From Plasmopara viticola (lineage: Eukaryota; Oomycota; Peronosporomycetes; Peronosporales; Peronosporaceae), in NCBI GenBank assembly GCA_001695595.3, contig MBPM02000016.1, positions 372,001-436,000 on the forward strand: DNA of 64,000 nt, in the 5' to 3' direction. The first letter of the stretch is position 1. Each line of letters opens with the position of its first letter. Under the pieces are notes generated by a model that was not told the DNA's origin, did no database searches, and was given only the letters and a program-made list of their open reading frames with translations. Position numbers and translations under genes: made by a program. Positions 55,267 through 64,000 of this stretch are shown one piece after another.

Positions 55267-57309
55267 ATGAGGCACTACCTGGTGCTGCTCGTGCTGGCGT
55301 TACCCAGTGTAGCTAGCGTGCTACCTACAGGTATCCTGTCGTTGGATCTTTTGCCTCAATCACCGCGTGATTCTCCTCCATTTTCCGATCAGCTTTGCTC
55401 ACCCAGCGCTTCTGCTGGATGGGGCGAATCGCTTCCCGCACGTGTCGACTCGCGATGGAAGCCACTGGTTCAATTACCGGCATCAAATCGGGACGGCTGT
55501 GCATTTTACGAGCTCAATGGTGACAATGCAGTGTCAGTACAAGGTGCTGTGGTTCTCGTGGACCGTGGGAACTGCTCGTTTGTGAACAAAGCGCTTAAAG
55601 CCCAAGCCGCTGGCGCCACGGGATTAATTGTGAGAGGCACCAAGAGGGCCGTCTACGAAGCCATCATTAATCACAATACGACAAACACCAGTGCGTTAAA
55701 TGATGTGCCGAATGCAGGACCAGTAGCTACGAGTTTGCCGGTGATAGACAAGCCAGTGTTTGAATACGACTGCAGTAAAGGAGAAGCTTTTGTCGATAAT
55801 CTGGCGACGCCCGTGTGGCTGACAGATTCAAAGCAGTGCAGTGACGATGCAAGATGCTCGTCTAAATCGTGTGTGCTCACGGGTCACGTCATGGCACACG
55901 GGAGCACCAAGCAGCACCAAGTGTGCTGCATGTGGGACACAGTCGTGCTCATGGGCGCTACAAATAGGACGAGGGTCAAAGAGCTTACGCTTCATGTCGT
56001 GTATGTGACCATATCCGACGGACAGACATTACAGACGTATATTGACAAATACTCGACATCGCTTGTGGCTCGCACCTATCGACGGGAAGTGCCATTGATT
56101 GACGTCGCAACGTTACTGATATGGGCGCTGGGAGTCGCAACAACGCTTGGAGCAGCGTATTACTCGACGGGTCCATCGCGCAATCTTGATCGTTGTGATG
56201 TGGCATATGGACAGCAGATGCTGCACGATGACCAGAACACTCAGGATGAAGATAGAAGAATCAATGTTCGCGACGATACTGTTAGTCTGGACACACGGCA
56301 CGCAGTGGGCTTTATTGCTTTATCTGGAGTGTTCTTGACAGTACTTTACTACGTGAAGATCGGCGGCGCGATTCCCGTGCTTTTTGCCGTATCTGGTACG
56401 GTTGCACTGACGCAAGTAGTAGGAGCGCCGGTCGTGGAGTGGCTTATTCCAGATTTGGCTTTTTGCGAAGTGAAGATTCCGTTATTGGGTGAAGTTGCGC
56501 GTTTGTCGGAGATGCTTGGCGTGGTCCCCAGCGTGGCGGTTGCTGTCGTGTGGTACTTGCACCGACGCACGTATTGGGCACTACAAGACATTATGGGCAT
56601 CTCGCTCTGCTTTCTATTCCTTCGAACGATTCAGTTGCCGAATCTCAAAGTGGCGACTTTACTGTTGACACTGTCGTTCTGTTACGACGTCTTTTTTGTG
56701 TTTCTGTCACCAATCTTCTTTGGGTCGAGTGTCATGGAAGACGTGGCGACAGGTGGACCTGCAGCATACACAAAAAGTGGGTACCCGGGCGTCGACTACT
56801 GCGAACGGTACCCTGAATACTCGGCATGTGTCGATCCAGAGCCGATGCCAATGCTTCTTGTGCTCCCACGCTTAATGGATTGGGTCCAAGGGGTTAGCAT
56901 GCTTGGATTAGGTGACATTATACTGCCCGGGATGCTTCTTTCCTTCACACGGCACTATGATCTTGCTCGAGGTACTACAAAGTACTTTCGGATCGTGGCC
57001 GTTGGAGACGCCGTTGGTCTTGCACTTGCCAACTTGGCGGTCATAATTACAAGCGTGGGCCAACCAGCGCTCATGTATCTCGTGCCGACCACTTTGGGCT
57101 CGCTGCTTATCGCGTCGAAACGGAACGGAGACTTTGATGATATGTGGACTGGTGCAGGCCTTGATGAAAAGAGGTTACGTAGAAATAGCAGTGAAGGGCC
57201 TCAGTACAGTGCCGTCGACCTGAAAGAGTCGATGATAAGTGGTGACTTGGCAGAAAGAGGGTACGAGCGATCGAAAGAAGGCGACCTCGTTCCACTCTTG
57301 AGGTCTTAG
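55267..57309 (+). CDS. SPPL2-type intramembrane aspartyl protease with PA domain
   Basis: A single exon of 680 residues from ATG 55267, chosen because it opens with a signal peptide (MRHYLVLLVLALPSVAS). An in-frame ATG at 55204 would bury that peptide 21 residues inside. The lumenal part contains a protease-associated domain (VVLVDRGNCSFVNKALKAQ, AAGATGLIV). Nine-helix presenilin-like topology follows, with the active-site motifs CYDVFFVF (Asp474), LGLGDIILPG (Asp550) and QPAL (from about 599). This matches signal peptide peptidase-like 2 proteases, which cut type II membrane proteins within the membrane in endosomes, lysosomes or plasma membrane. The two Asp residues are about 76 residues apart, slightly wider than I remember in animal SPPL2, because of a Pro/Tyr-rich loop (YPGVDYCERYPEYSACVDPE). 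The tail is charged and cytosolic. Confidence 0.92.
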   Translation: MRHYLVLLVLALPSVASVLPTGILSLDLLPQSPRDSPPFSDQLCSPSASAGWGESLPARVDSRWKPLVQLPASNRDGCAFYELNGDNAVSVQGAVVLVDRGNCSFVNKALKAQAAGATGLIVRGTKRAVYEAIINHNTTNTSALNDVPNAGPVATSLPVIDKPVFEYDCSKGEAFVDNLATPVWLTDSKQCSDDARCSSKSCVLTGHVMAHGSTKQHQVCCMWDTVVLMGATNRTRVKELTLHVVYVTISDGQTLQTYIDKYSTSLVARTYRREVPLIDVATLLIWALGVATTLGAAYYSTGPSRNLDRCDVAYGQQMLHDDQNTQDEDRRINVRDDTVSLDTRHAVGFIALSGVFLTVLYYVKIGGAIPVLFAVSGTVALTQVVGAPVVEWLIPDLAFCEVKIPLLGEVARLSEMLGVVPSVAVAVVWYLHRRTYWALQDIMGISLCFLFLRTIQLPNLKVATLLLTLSFCYDVFFVFLSPIFFGSSVMEDVATGGPAAYTKSGYPGVDYCERYPEYSACVDPEPMPMLLVLPRLMDWVQGVSMLGLGDIILPGMLLSFTRHYDLARGTTKYFRIVAVGDAVGLALANLAVIITSVGQPALMYLVPTTLGSLLIASKRNGDFDDMWTGAGLDEKRLRRNSSEGPQYSAVDLKESMISGDLAERGYERSKEGDLVPLLRS

Positions 57310-57430
57310 ACCTGCAAGTTCCACCGTTTTCTTACGACCCGTTTTACTGCTTTGACCTTAACTATTTGATAATTTACATATCTGGTACGACATTATTTTT
57401 GAGCTTCGTACGAAGCGCCGCGCTAGTTTA

Positions 57431-58208
57431 ATGCCGTCGTTGCACTTGATCGGTGAACTCTTGGGAGCCTCCGATCTCTTTGGTTTATCCAATCAAGAGA
57501 GCTTCTCTGTCTCTTACGTACTCAATCTGCTTTGGCGGCCTTCTTCGACTCAATTGAGTTATTTCTGCAAGTGGCGACTTGTTGTCAATGATCTCGAGAA
57601 GAATCAAAATCAAAGCATCAACGCGTCTTGGAAAATCATCCAAGGAAACACGCAAGGTCAGACTCAAGTTCACGCTGCTTCAAGTGGCGGCAGTCTTGCC
57701 ATGCCAGATCTTTACCGTCAAAACAATAAGCACGTCGTGCTGCCTAAAATGGACACTGTATGGGCCCATCCCATTGACCTGCACCTCGCCACTACAGGCA
57801 CAAATACGTGGAATTGCTGGCCGCGGCTTGAGTTTCAGGTGTTATAAAGATTATTTGAATTCTAGTTGAACGATAACAAGCTTAAGTTTAATCTCGTCAG
57901 GTGTTGAGTTTAGACGGCTTTCAGCTCGAGACCTTGTGTAAGGACTAGTCAATCTCTTCTCTGCGTTGGTCTGACCGCTGTTTTACTTATCAGGTGGATC
58001 TGCAACTATCTCGATACCCATGTCCACTAACGAGTATGTCTTAGACGTTCCGCTTGTTCATCCGGAACGTCCATCAATGCTGGGGTCACTAGCCCGAGCA
58101 GTAGGTTTACCAATAAATGAAACATTTAAAGAAAGGAATAGTGAGCAAATTGTACGAGGCACTGGCAAGCTATATTTAAGATTTGCAGTGTTATGTCAAG
58201 ATTTGTGA
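57431..58208 (+). CDS. B9D2: B9 domain protein 2 (ciliary transition zone)
   Basis: Three exons: 57431-57838, 57901-57937 and 57994-58208. The introns are 62 and 56 bases, and phases 0 and 1 agree, giving 219 residues. The protein tracks B9D2 along its length: start LHLIGELLGASDLF, then YFCKWRLV, ASWKIIQGNTQGQTQV, WAHPIDLHLAT, WPRLEFQV and the end GTGKLYLRFAVLCQDL. B9D2 forms the B9/MKS complex with B9D1 and MKS1 at the ciliary transition zone. Two segments lack a counterpart in animal B9D2: about 25 residues before YFCKW and 25 before WAHP. They may be lineage insertions or in-frame introns, although no phase-consistent GT-AG pair was found for the first. Its presence implies a flagellated stage such as a zoospore. 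Confidence 0.88.
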
Positions 58209-58292
58209 CCGGTTTCGTACTAATTCTCCAATTTTGCCTTTAATTGATACTTGGGAGCTGTTTAATAATGATCAGTTGCTCCTTTTTATATG

Positions 58293-60553
58293 TTATTGAT
58301 TAAGTTTTTGAAAGCCGTGGCGTCGAGTGTGCGCGAGGTTGTCCTGTAGCACACTGATGTTTGTACGGATGTTTGCGTTTAGCTTGCGCTGATTTGAATG
58401 GCCTGTTAAGCCCGACGACGTTGGTACTGGCACTGTCATTTCCCATGGGATACAAACAGGCCCGACAAGATGTCGCGAGGTTGAATTTACTGTAAATGGT
58501 GATCTTTCGGCACGAGATGACACTCTTTTGTCCATCACACTCTTGTGACGATCGTGAGCCAACACAACAGGCTTTAAAGGCGAACGTTTGCCCATAAACC
58601 GCTTTCGGAGTTCACGAAAGCTGCTGCAGCGTTTTGTCATTGACGGCTCTAAGTTTACATCCTCATTGCTGCTGCCGCTACATTTTGTAGCAACATGATC
58701 GACAGTAATTGGCCACGGTGAAGAAGCAACGAGGATCGACTTGTCATCTTCCAAGTCGTACAATGGATCGGAATCGAAACCCTTAAACCGCGAAATTTCG
58801 AATACTGGAGTCCGCGGATGGTCGTGCGGGGAAGTTCGGGCAAAGTATTTTTGACGAGGGGCTGGCGGTATCACTTTGTGAACGTCATCATCCCCGTCTT
58901 GCTGATTTAATTGGCGAACAAGGTTCTCGACTGAACGGTGACGCCACTTTTTGGCTAAATACACGACGCTCCGTCTGTCGTCATTAATAGCATTGATACT
59001 TGCACCGTGCTCAAGTAGAACTTGCGTGGCAACGTCATTCCCGTTCATTGCCGCAAAGTGCAGGGGTGTATTAAGTTTCATCGACTTAACATTCACGTCG
59101 GCTCCTTTCGCGACAATATCTTGAAGAAGTGGTCGGTCTCGACAAAAGGCAGCCAAATAGTGCAATGGGCTATGTGCTTGCTTGTTTTGGTGGCAAGGAT
59201 TGGCTGCAGCATTCAAGAGAAGACGAACAATTTGCAATTGACCACCAAGACAGGCTTGAAGAAGAGGAGTCTGGCCATCGGCATCGACAGCATCAAGCGC
59301 TGCGTCGGCTGCAAGCAGTTCTTGGATCACATCAATCTCTTCTGTGATGACTGCCAAGTGCAATGGAGTCCATTTACCATCTATGGTTGCGGCATCGATT
59401 GGAGCCTTGCCAGACTGAATTATTGCGATTGCAACTCGACGAAAGTTCTTGATAACTGCTGTATGCAAGCAGGTCTGCCCATTTGCTTCGTCAAAACTGC
59501 CAAGTGTGGCGTCCAATTGATCAAATGGGGTATAAAGCAAGAACACCGAAGTGAGTTTGTCAATGTCAAATGTCTGACGCAAAGCGAGATGCAGCGCAGT
59601 CGAGCCCTCGGCATCCCGCAAATTGACCGTTGCGCTAGCGAGCGTAAGCAATAACTCGACACACTTGCAGTTACCATGCAGCGCTGCAAGATGCAAGGCT
59701 GTTCGTTTCGTGTCTAGCGTCATCAAATCTACTTGTGTCTTCATATCCTCCCGACAAGAACCAGTTAAAAGTTCTTTCAAAATACCATCACTGCCATTTG
59801 ACGCTGCAACGTGCATTGGTGAGTGCCCATTATTGTCAAGACTTTGTAGAATCTCCTTTGCATCGTTCGTCACCATCGCAGTGAGGGCTTGAAACATTTC
59901 GGTCGCTCGGGACTTTGCCATCATGTGAAATACACTCTGCACCAAAGAAGCGTTGTATTACACCGTCAATGTTGCAGACAAAGTTTCAAGGCAAAGTTTT
60001 CTACCTTCTTTGTGCTGTCTTTATAGGTCACATCAGCCCCCAACTTTAGTAGAAGCTTGACTAATTGCATGTCATTTGTTCCACACGCTCGATGCAGTGG
60101 TGGTAGTCCTGCCTCATTGTAGCTACAAAAGTACGCTTTCTTTACATCTTCCGGGGCTATTGAAAGACTGGCGTCGATGTATACGAGTAGTCTCAGTTGA
60201 ATGGCCATGTTCCACCTGTCCGTATCGGACAAGACCTGGGTCAACATGGCAGTCTCCTGCTTCAGCTTTCGTTGCCTTGCTGCCATGCTGCGACTTTGCT
60301 CCGTCCGTAATTGATTTGCATAATGATCTTCCCACATCATTTGCCGCCTCTCGAGGGCTTCGCGGTTGCCGATCCGCAGCATTTTGAGACTTTCCGAACA
60401 ATCAAAAACTTCAAGCTGATGATCGTTCAATTCTTGTTGATTTTCGGCTTGACGATTCCGTGCTGCATCTACCTGTGCCATTAAAATCTGTCCACGTTGC
60501 CGCCGGCGCGGTACTTCGACCATTAAGCGGAGCCGGTCTGCCAGCGACGTCAT
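58293..60553 (-). CDS. ankyrin-repeat protein with N-terminal coiled coil
   Basis: Two minus-strand exons, 60553-60005 and 59936-58293, with a 68-base intron (GTAGAA...GGTGCAG, phase 0); 730 residues from ATG 60553. Residues 1-130 are basic helix, likely coiled coil (LEVFDCSESLKMLRIGNREA; ARQRKLKQETAMLTQVLSD). An ankyrin array then starts at LPPLHRACGTNDMQLVKLLL and continues in exon 2 with about eight repeats (HSPMHVAASNGSDGILKELL, TALHLAALHGNCKCVELLL, TPLHFAAMNGNDVATQVLLE). The last 200 residues are disordered and basic (FRELRKRFMGKRSPLKPVV). The intron lies inside the repeat array. It is a protein-binding scaffold with partners unknown. It is divergent from the SPT small-subunit gene with 101 bases between the starts. 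Confidence 0.88.
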
Positions 60554-60654
60554 ACGAATAAATGGCTACATTTAGCAGTCTCTTAGTAATTAATACTACG
60601 TTTTGAAGGGAGTGGAAAAGCACCAGTATTGTACAAGTGATACTAACACCGAAC
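60554..60654. promoter_or_regulatory. 101-base divergent promoter
   Basis: All the DNA between the ATGs of the ankyrin gene (minus) and the SPT small-subunit gene (plus). It must hold both transcription starts unless they overlap the coding sequence. AT-rich, with no element named. Confidence 0.45.
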
Positions 60655-60889
60655 ATGTTCGACTTCGTGGCGCGTCAGTACCGCTGGTACAAGCTCGAAT
60701 TCGGCCTCACCGTGCTCAGCTGGTGGGAGGTCACCATCTTTAGTGCGTTCTTTCATCTACTTCTGTGTAGCTTTTGATTATGCTAACCGTATGAGTGTTC
60801 CAGACTGCTTCTTTCTACTCGTGATGAGCGTGACCAGCTATTACATCTACAGCGTTGGTAGCCACATCACCAGTTTCCTCCAGAACTAG
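60655..60889 (+). CDS. serine palmitoyltransferase small subunit
   Basis: Two small exons, 60655-60742 and 60804-60889, with a 61-base intron (GTGCGT...TTCCAG, phase 1); only 57 residues. The product reads MFDFVARQYRWYKLEFGLTV, LSWWEVTIFN, then a hydrophobic helix (CFFLLVMSVTSYYIYSVG) and a polar end. The Trp/Tyr-rich start, Trp-Glu followed by Phe-Asn before the helix, and the size match the SPT small subunit family (SPTSSA/SPTSSB). These small ER proteins boost the serine palmitoyltransferase dimer, the first step of sphingolipid synthesis, and tune acyl-CoA choice. The Asn of the Phe-Asn pair is created by the splice. It is easily missed because neither exon is long. It pairs in function with the ceramidases at 36-38 kb. 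Confidence 0.8.
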
Positions 60890-61574
60890 TATTGGAAAAC
60901 TGGAGAGCGTGTAGTTCTTCGAATGTCAGATATCTAGTCATGAAAGGAAGAGGGAATGCAATCGTAACGTTGGCACGTACATTTCGTCTTTTGATATTGA
61001 TTTTGTCAAATACCTGCATTAGAGTTTCGCTACATTGTTCTCTGCAGGAAAGGACTTCAATGGAGAAGTTATGCTATTTGTAAGGATTTTGAGCTGATAA
61101 CAGAGATGCTGTAGGCAATTGTGGTGAGAAATGAAATTGTGGGCAAGACAAGCATGACGACGCGCCATGCCAAGAGCAAATTCACGGGCTCGTACACAAA
61201 GACGATTGGAGTGGAATCTATAGAAAACACAGTAAAATTGCACATTTTGATCTAGGTACTGCTGAGAGGAAAATTTCGATGCAGACTACAGAGGTATATG
61301 TGAAACTACACGATCGCTTTACAGCTCAAATTTCTTTACAAATTCAACACTGCGGGTCAAACCCTGGGGGTGGGTACAGTTTCTTCCTATATGTTGCTAA
61401 ACGCAATGTAGACATTCGCGTCGGAACTTTTTGGACTCACGATTTGGTGAAACAATCTTTTCTTTACCTCCGCTATCTCTCACGTGTAATTAATAGAATG
61501 TATCCACAAAATACTTGTACTGTATTTGTAGATGTTGCCATTTATTGTGAATTTCAGTCTTGTAAAAAATAGCC
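60890..61574. other. no gene clearly supported
   Basis: One ATG-started frame of 97 residues (61279-61572) ends right before a LINE fragment. It has no domain, and its last residues (CEFQSCKK) read into the LINE flank. The rest is AT-rich. Confidence 0.3.
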
Positions 61575-61766
61575 ACATCTGCAGGTCTCTAACGAGTCTC
61601 AGCTAAACAAAATAATGGAAGACCCTCACGACCTCGGTGCTGGCTGCACTGCCCGCCGAACGAGACCCGACGTATGCGGACACCACTCTATGCCGTGGAC
61701 TAGCCAGACTGAGCCTAGCACGTGCATAAGTTGTCAACGCGATAACGTAATACAATATAATACATG
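61575..61766 (+). mobile_element. short LINE derivative, copy 2
   Basis: About 190 bases. A 25-base piece of the LINE 5' region (CTGCAGGTCTCTAACGAGTC) is joined to the last 150 bases of the element (from GGAAGACCCTCACGACC to the CATTA-like tail). It matches copy 1 at 29785-29805 and 30697-30840. It is 5' truncated, and no clear target-site duplication was found. Confidence 0.75.
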
Positions 61767-62099
61767 TAATTAAAACTGTATCCATTCCCAGTCTTTATGA
61801 ATAACGTTAAGAGCAACCATGGCGTAATAAAAATTCAGTGCTTCTTTAATACTACTCAAACGTACATGGCTAATTGGACTCATGATAGCACAACACACGC
61901 TATACGAACCTTATCGCTTTTTGTGCACCCACTCTTCAGTTTGGTGGGCGCACACCGAATAAACTTGGTGTCGTATTATATACCTGGATTTGTCACTTGA
62001 ACTCTTGACAAAGGACGCCGGTGTAAAGCCGAAGATGTCTTCAAAGAAATTCTCTCCTTTGCAGTGTGCTGTGCGCTAAAAAGCTGGTTTTGCCAACAT
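61767..62099. other. no gene seen
   Basis: AT-rich spacer between two LINE derivatives. The frame at 61797-62000 is unsupported. Confidence 0.3.
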
Positions 62100-62438
62100 A
62101 TCTAAAGACTTTCGCTGGGTGACGCCCTCCTTTCAAGCGCGGGGGCTAAATGCTCGCGCGCTTCAGGCAGGTGCTCTCGGGCATCTGCAGGTCCCTAACG
62201 AGTCTCACCCTCGACGCGACGGTCTCCAGCACCAGGGCGCCACTTGGGCTCTTACCAAGTCAGAGATACACAAATTAATGGAAGACCCTCACGACCTCGG
62301 TGCTGGCTGCACTGCCCGCCGAACGAGACCCGACGTATGCGGACACCACTCTATGCCGTGGACTAGTCAGGGTGAGCCTAGCACGTGCATAACTTGGCAA
62401 CGCGATTACGTAATACATTACATTACATCTAAAGACTT
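62100..62438 (+). mobile_element. short LINE derivative, copy 3
   Basis: A 315-base element (62112-62426) flanked by a perfect 12-base target-site duplication, ATCTAAAGACTT (62100-62111 and 62427-62438). It contains the LINE 5' 130 bases, a 30-base island from the reverse transcriptase ORF (GGGCTCTTACCAAGTCAGAG) and the 3' 150 bases with the CATTA tail. Two internal deletions relative to copy 1 remove nearly all coding sequence, yet both ends are complete, so it moved in this shortened form. Confidence 0.85.
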
Positions 62439-63505
62439 AGTGTGCACGCCTTCAATTTTATAGCGCAAGAGGCTTAACGTGGCGAAAACCGTACCATTTT
62501 CACAGGTTGTTTGGAGTTCTATTTTATGTCGTTTATGGGCTTTTAAGTAGCATCGTTTGATGATCTACAAAGTGGATACATCATTTGGATAAAGCATGTG
62601 GTCCAATCTTCAGCGCTTTGATACAGAACAGATCGACCTGGCTGATGACGTGGCCATAATACAAGAGTCGAGAGAATCGCTTCTTAAATTTGTGCCTGCG
62701 TCGCAGTCGTATCAAAGACATCATCAACATTAGAGAATAAGATAAGCGGCGATTAGTGATAATACTGACAAATTCAATGTCATATCTCGATTAAAGCATT
62801 TCACTCCTTGTGACGCATTTGTCGTCACCGGCAGGCTTACCGGTAATGGCCATTACACCATATAATCACATTGCGCCAAAATACATATTAATTGTTGCTT
62901 TCCACAGGATAAGCAGTTACAGACCAGAAGACAGGTCTAGATATCCCATCAACATCGGAAGTCTAGAATCCTTATTGTTTGATATTATCCAGGATGTGTA
63001 AGAAGTCGGATGAAGCATAAGAAAATGTTAACGTTTTAAAAGGTAGCAGTAGATGGCTGAGAGGCACCAGTCAGACGGTTGCAAGACAAAAATCTGTACG
63101 AGCTTTCAATTCAATATCACTAAAAATATGCTTCTGGCCACTAACACTTCTCAATTTCCGTATTCGCCCTACTCGCTGCTCGGGTCTCGTCCGACAACCA
63201 ATTTTTACCTATCTTTATCTGCAACTGTGAGCTTGATGGCTCAGCTTAAGATTTAAATCAAGGATGCTCTTTGTTACATAGTGATAAGCAGGTCATTATG
63301 TACTTATAAATACGAGCCACATAGTGGGAAGTACTAGATTACAAGGGGAATTTTTTTAGCTCGAACTTAATGTGCAGTGATTGGTTAGTGTGGTTTCACA
63401 CTAGTGCGGTCAGATATTTTGAAATCATTTAGTCGGTCTGTGGTTTGGTGATTTTGCCATTTGGTGAGTTTCTGTTCAACTGCCAAAACGTAAAAGTAAC
63501 TTCCA
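62439..63505. other. 1 kb without a supported gene
   Basis: AT-rich. Short plus-strand frames at 62810-63001 and 63053-63256 have no recognised content. Confidence 0.3.
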
Positions 63506-63732
63506 GATAGTTCTTCAATTGACTTGCTTGATCGCCAATCATTGTTGCTATGTTGTTTCGTCACGCTTTGTAATTATGGATTGCAAAAGGCTAGCAAGCC
63601 TACAAACCCGTTCCAAACACCATTGAGCTCGTACCAAAGAGCTCGACAAGCTTCAAAAGGATTTCTTGATGACAACGGCGTAAAAGATGAAGCTAATCCA
63701 ACTTATCCGAAGACGAGACCCGAATTGTGAAG
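63506..63732 (+). pseudogene. possible decayed secreted-effector remnant
   Basis: An open stretch without an ATG. It has a hydrophobic start (SLLLCCFVTLCNYG) and then a polar region, TPLSSYQRARQASKGFLDDN followed by GVKDEANP. The layout (leader, then a basic Lys-x-Phe-Leu where an RxLR might be, then an acidic patch) vaguely resembles an oomycete RxLR-type effector start. Neither an RxLR nor an EER motif is actually present. A low-confidence reading only. Confidence 0.2.
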
Positions 63733-64000
63733 AGGAATGAATGCACGACATCACTGATTAACTCAGACGTCATATTCAGCAAAGCGAGAGCTTTTGTAAG
63801 CTTCATTAGCCTGCTCTATCTATTTGTACATAAAGCAAGAGCGATAAGAGACAAAATTAAATTAGTTTCGTTTTTCTCCTCTGGGTTTTATAAAGGTCTA
63901 GAAGTTTCTACAAAGAGCACCAAGAAGTCCAGCAAGTATGGCTCAACAAGTAGGGCATGCGGATGAGCGCTCATTCTCAAACCCGAGACCTCGTCAAAAA
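63733..64000. other. no gene seen to the window end
   Basis: A plus-strand frame (63727-63966) is Lys/Ser-rich at its end and has a hydrophobic middle, but it has no domain and may continue the decayed frame before it. Confidence 0.25.

Noticed and set aside
57482..57558. Intron inside the first exon of B9D2
   Set aside because: A GT...AG pair (GTTTAT to TTGAG) surrounds the extra segment, but it is 76 bases long and breaks the frame, so the segment is left as coding.
1..64000. CRISPR arrays, bacterial operons and ribosome binding sites
   Set aside because: No regularly spaced repeats were seen. The genes are spliced and eukaryotic.

Overview
The window looks like part of a nuclear oomycete genome, of the downy mildew or Phytophthora kind. 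The genes are compact and carry many very short introns (about 56-90 bases). Divergent gene pairs share promoters of about 100 bases. Blocks rich in genes alternate with long AT-rich blocks full of decayed retroelements. A ciliary transition-zone gene (B9D2) appears intact, so the organism probably still makes flagellated zoospores. All gene models were built by eye from open frames, splice signals and intron phase; none was checked against transcripts or databases.

Layout. 0-6.4 kb: a broken gene for a protein-primed type B DNA polymerase (minus strand), then unassigned decayed DNA. 6.4-8.4 kb: a MYND zinc-finger gene and a divergent acidic protein gene. 8.4-18.8 kb: no supported host gene; scrambled Ty1/copia pieces at 15-18 kb. 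18.8-20.5 kb: an inverted pair of broken copies of a possible PD-(D/E)XK (Uma2-like) nuclease gene. 20.8-27.6 kb: a membrane-anchored helical protein, an IQ-motif protein of about ten exons with two GC-AG introns, and a protein with two degenerate class III cyclase domains. 29.7-32 kb: an internally deleted LINE with target-site duplications, landing just upstream of an SLC25 carrier gene. 36.1-38.6 kb: tandem alkaline ceramidase genes. 39-48.9 kb: retroelement remains and a long hairpin. 48.9-60.9 kb: a dense block holding a TPR protein, a four-pass membrane protein resembling AGTRAP, a nine-exon coiled-coil/EF-hand protein, an SPPL2-type intramembrane protease, B9D2, an ankyrin-repeat protein and a tiny serine palmitoyltransferase small subunit. 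61.5-64 kb: two more short LINE derivatives and unassigned DNA.

Two themes connect the genes. The first is sphingolipid metabolism: an SPT small subunit at the start of the pathway and two ceramidases at its breakdown end, all with key residues visible. The second is cilia and membrane proteolysis: B9D2, the SPPL2-type protease, and the IQ-motif and EF-hand coiled-coil proteins, although a ciliary role for the last two is only a guess. The more unusual signals are the paired GC-AG introns, the inactive-looking tandem cyclase, the ceramidase intron that splits the catalytic His pair, the family of internally deleted LINEs, and the type B2 polymerase relic.
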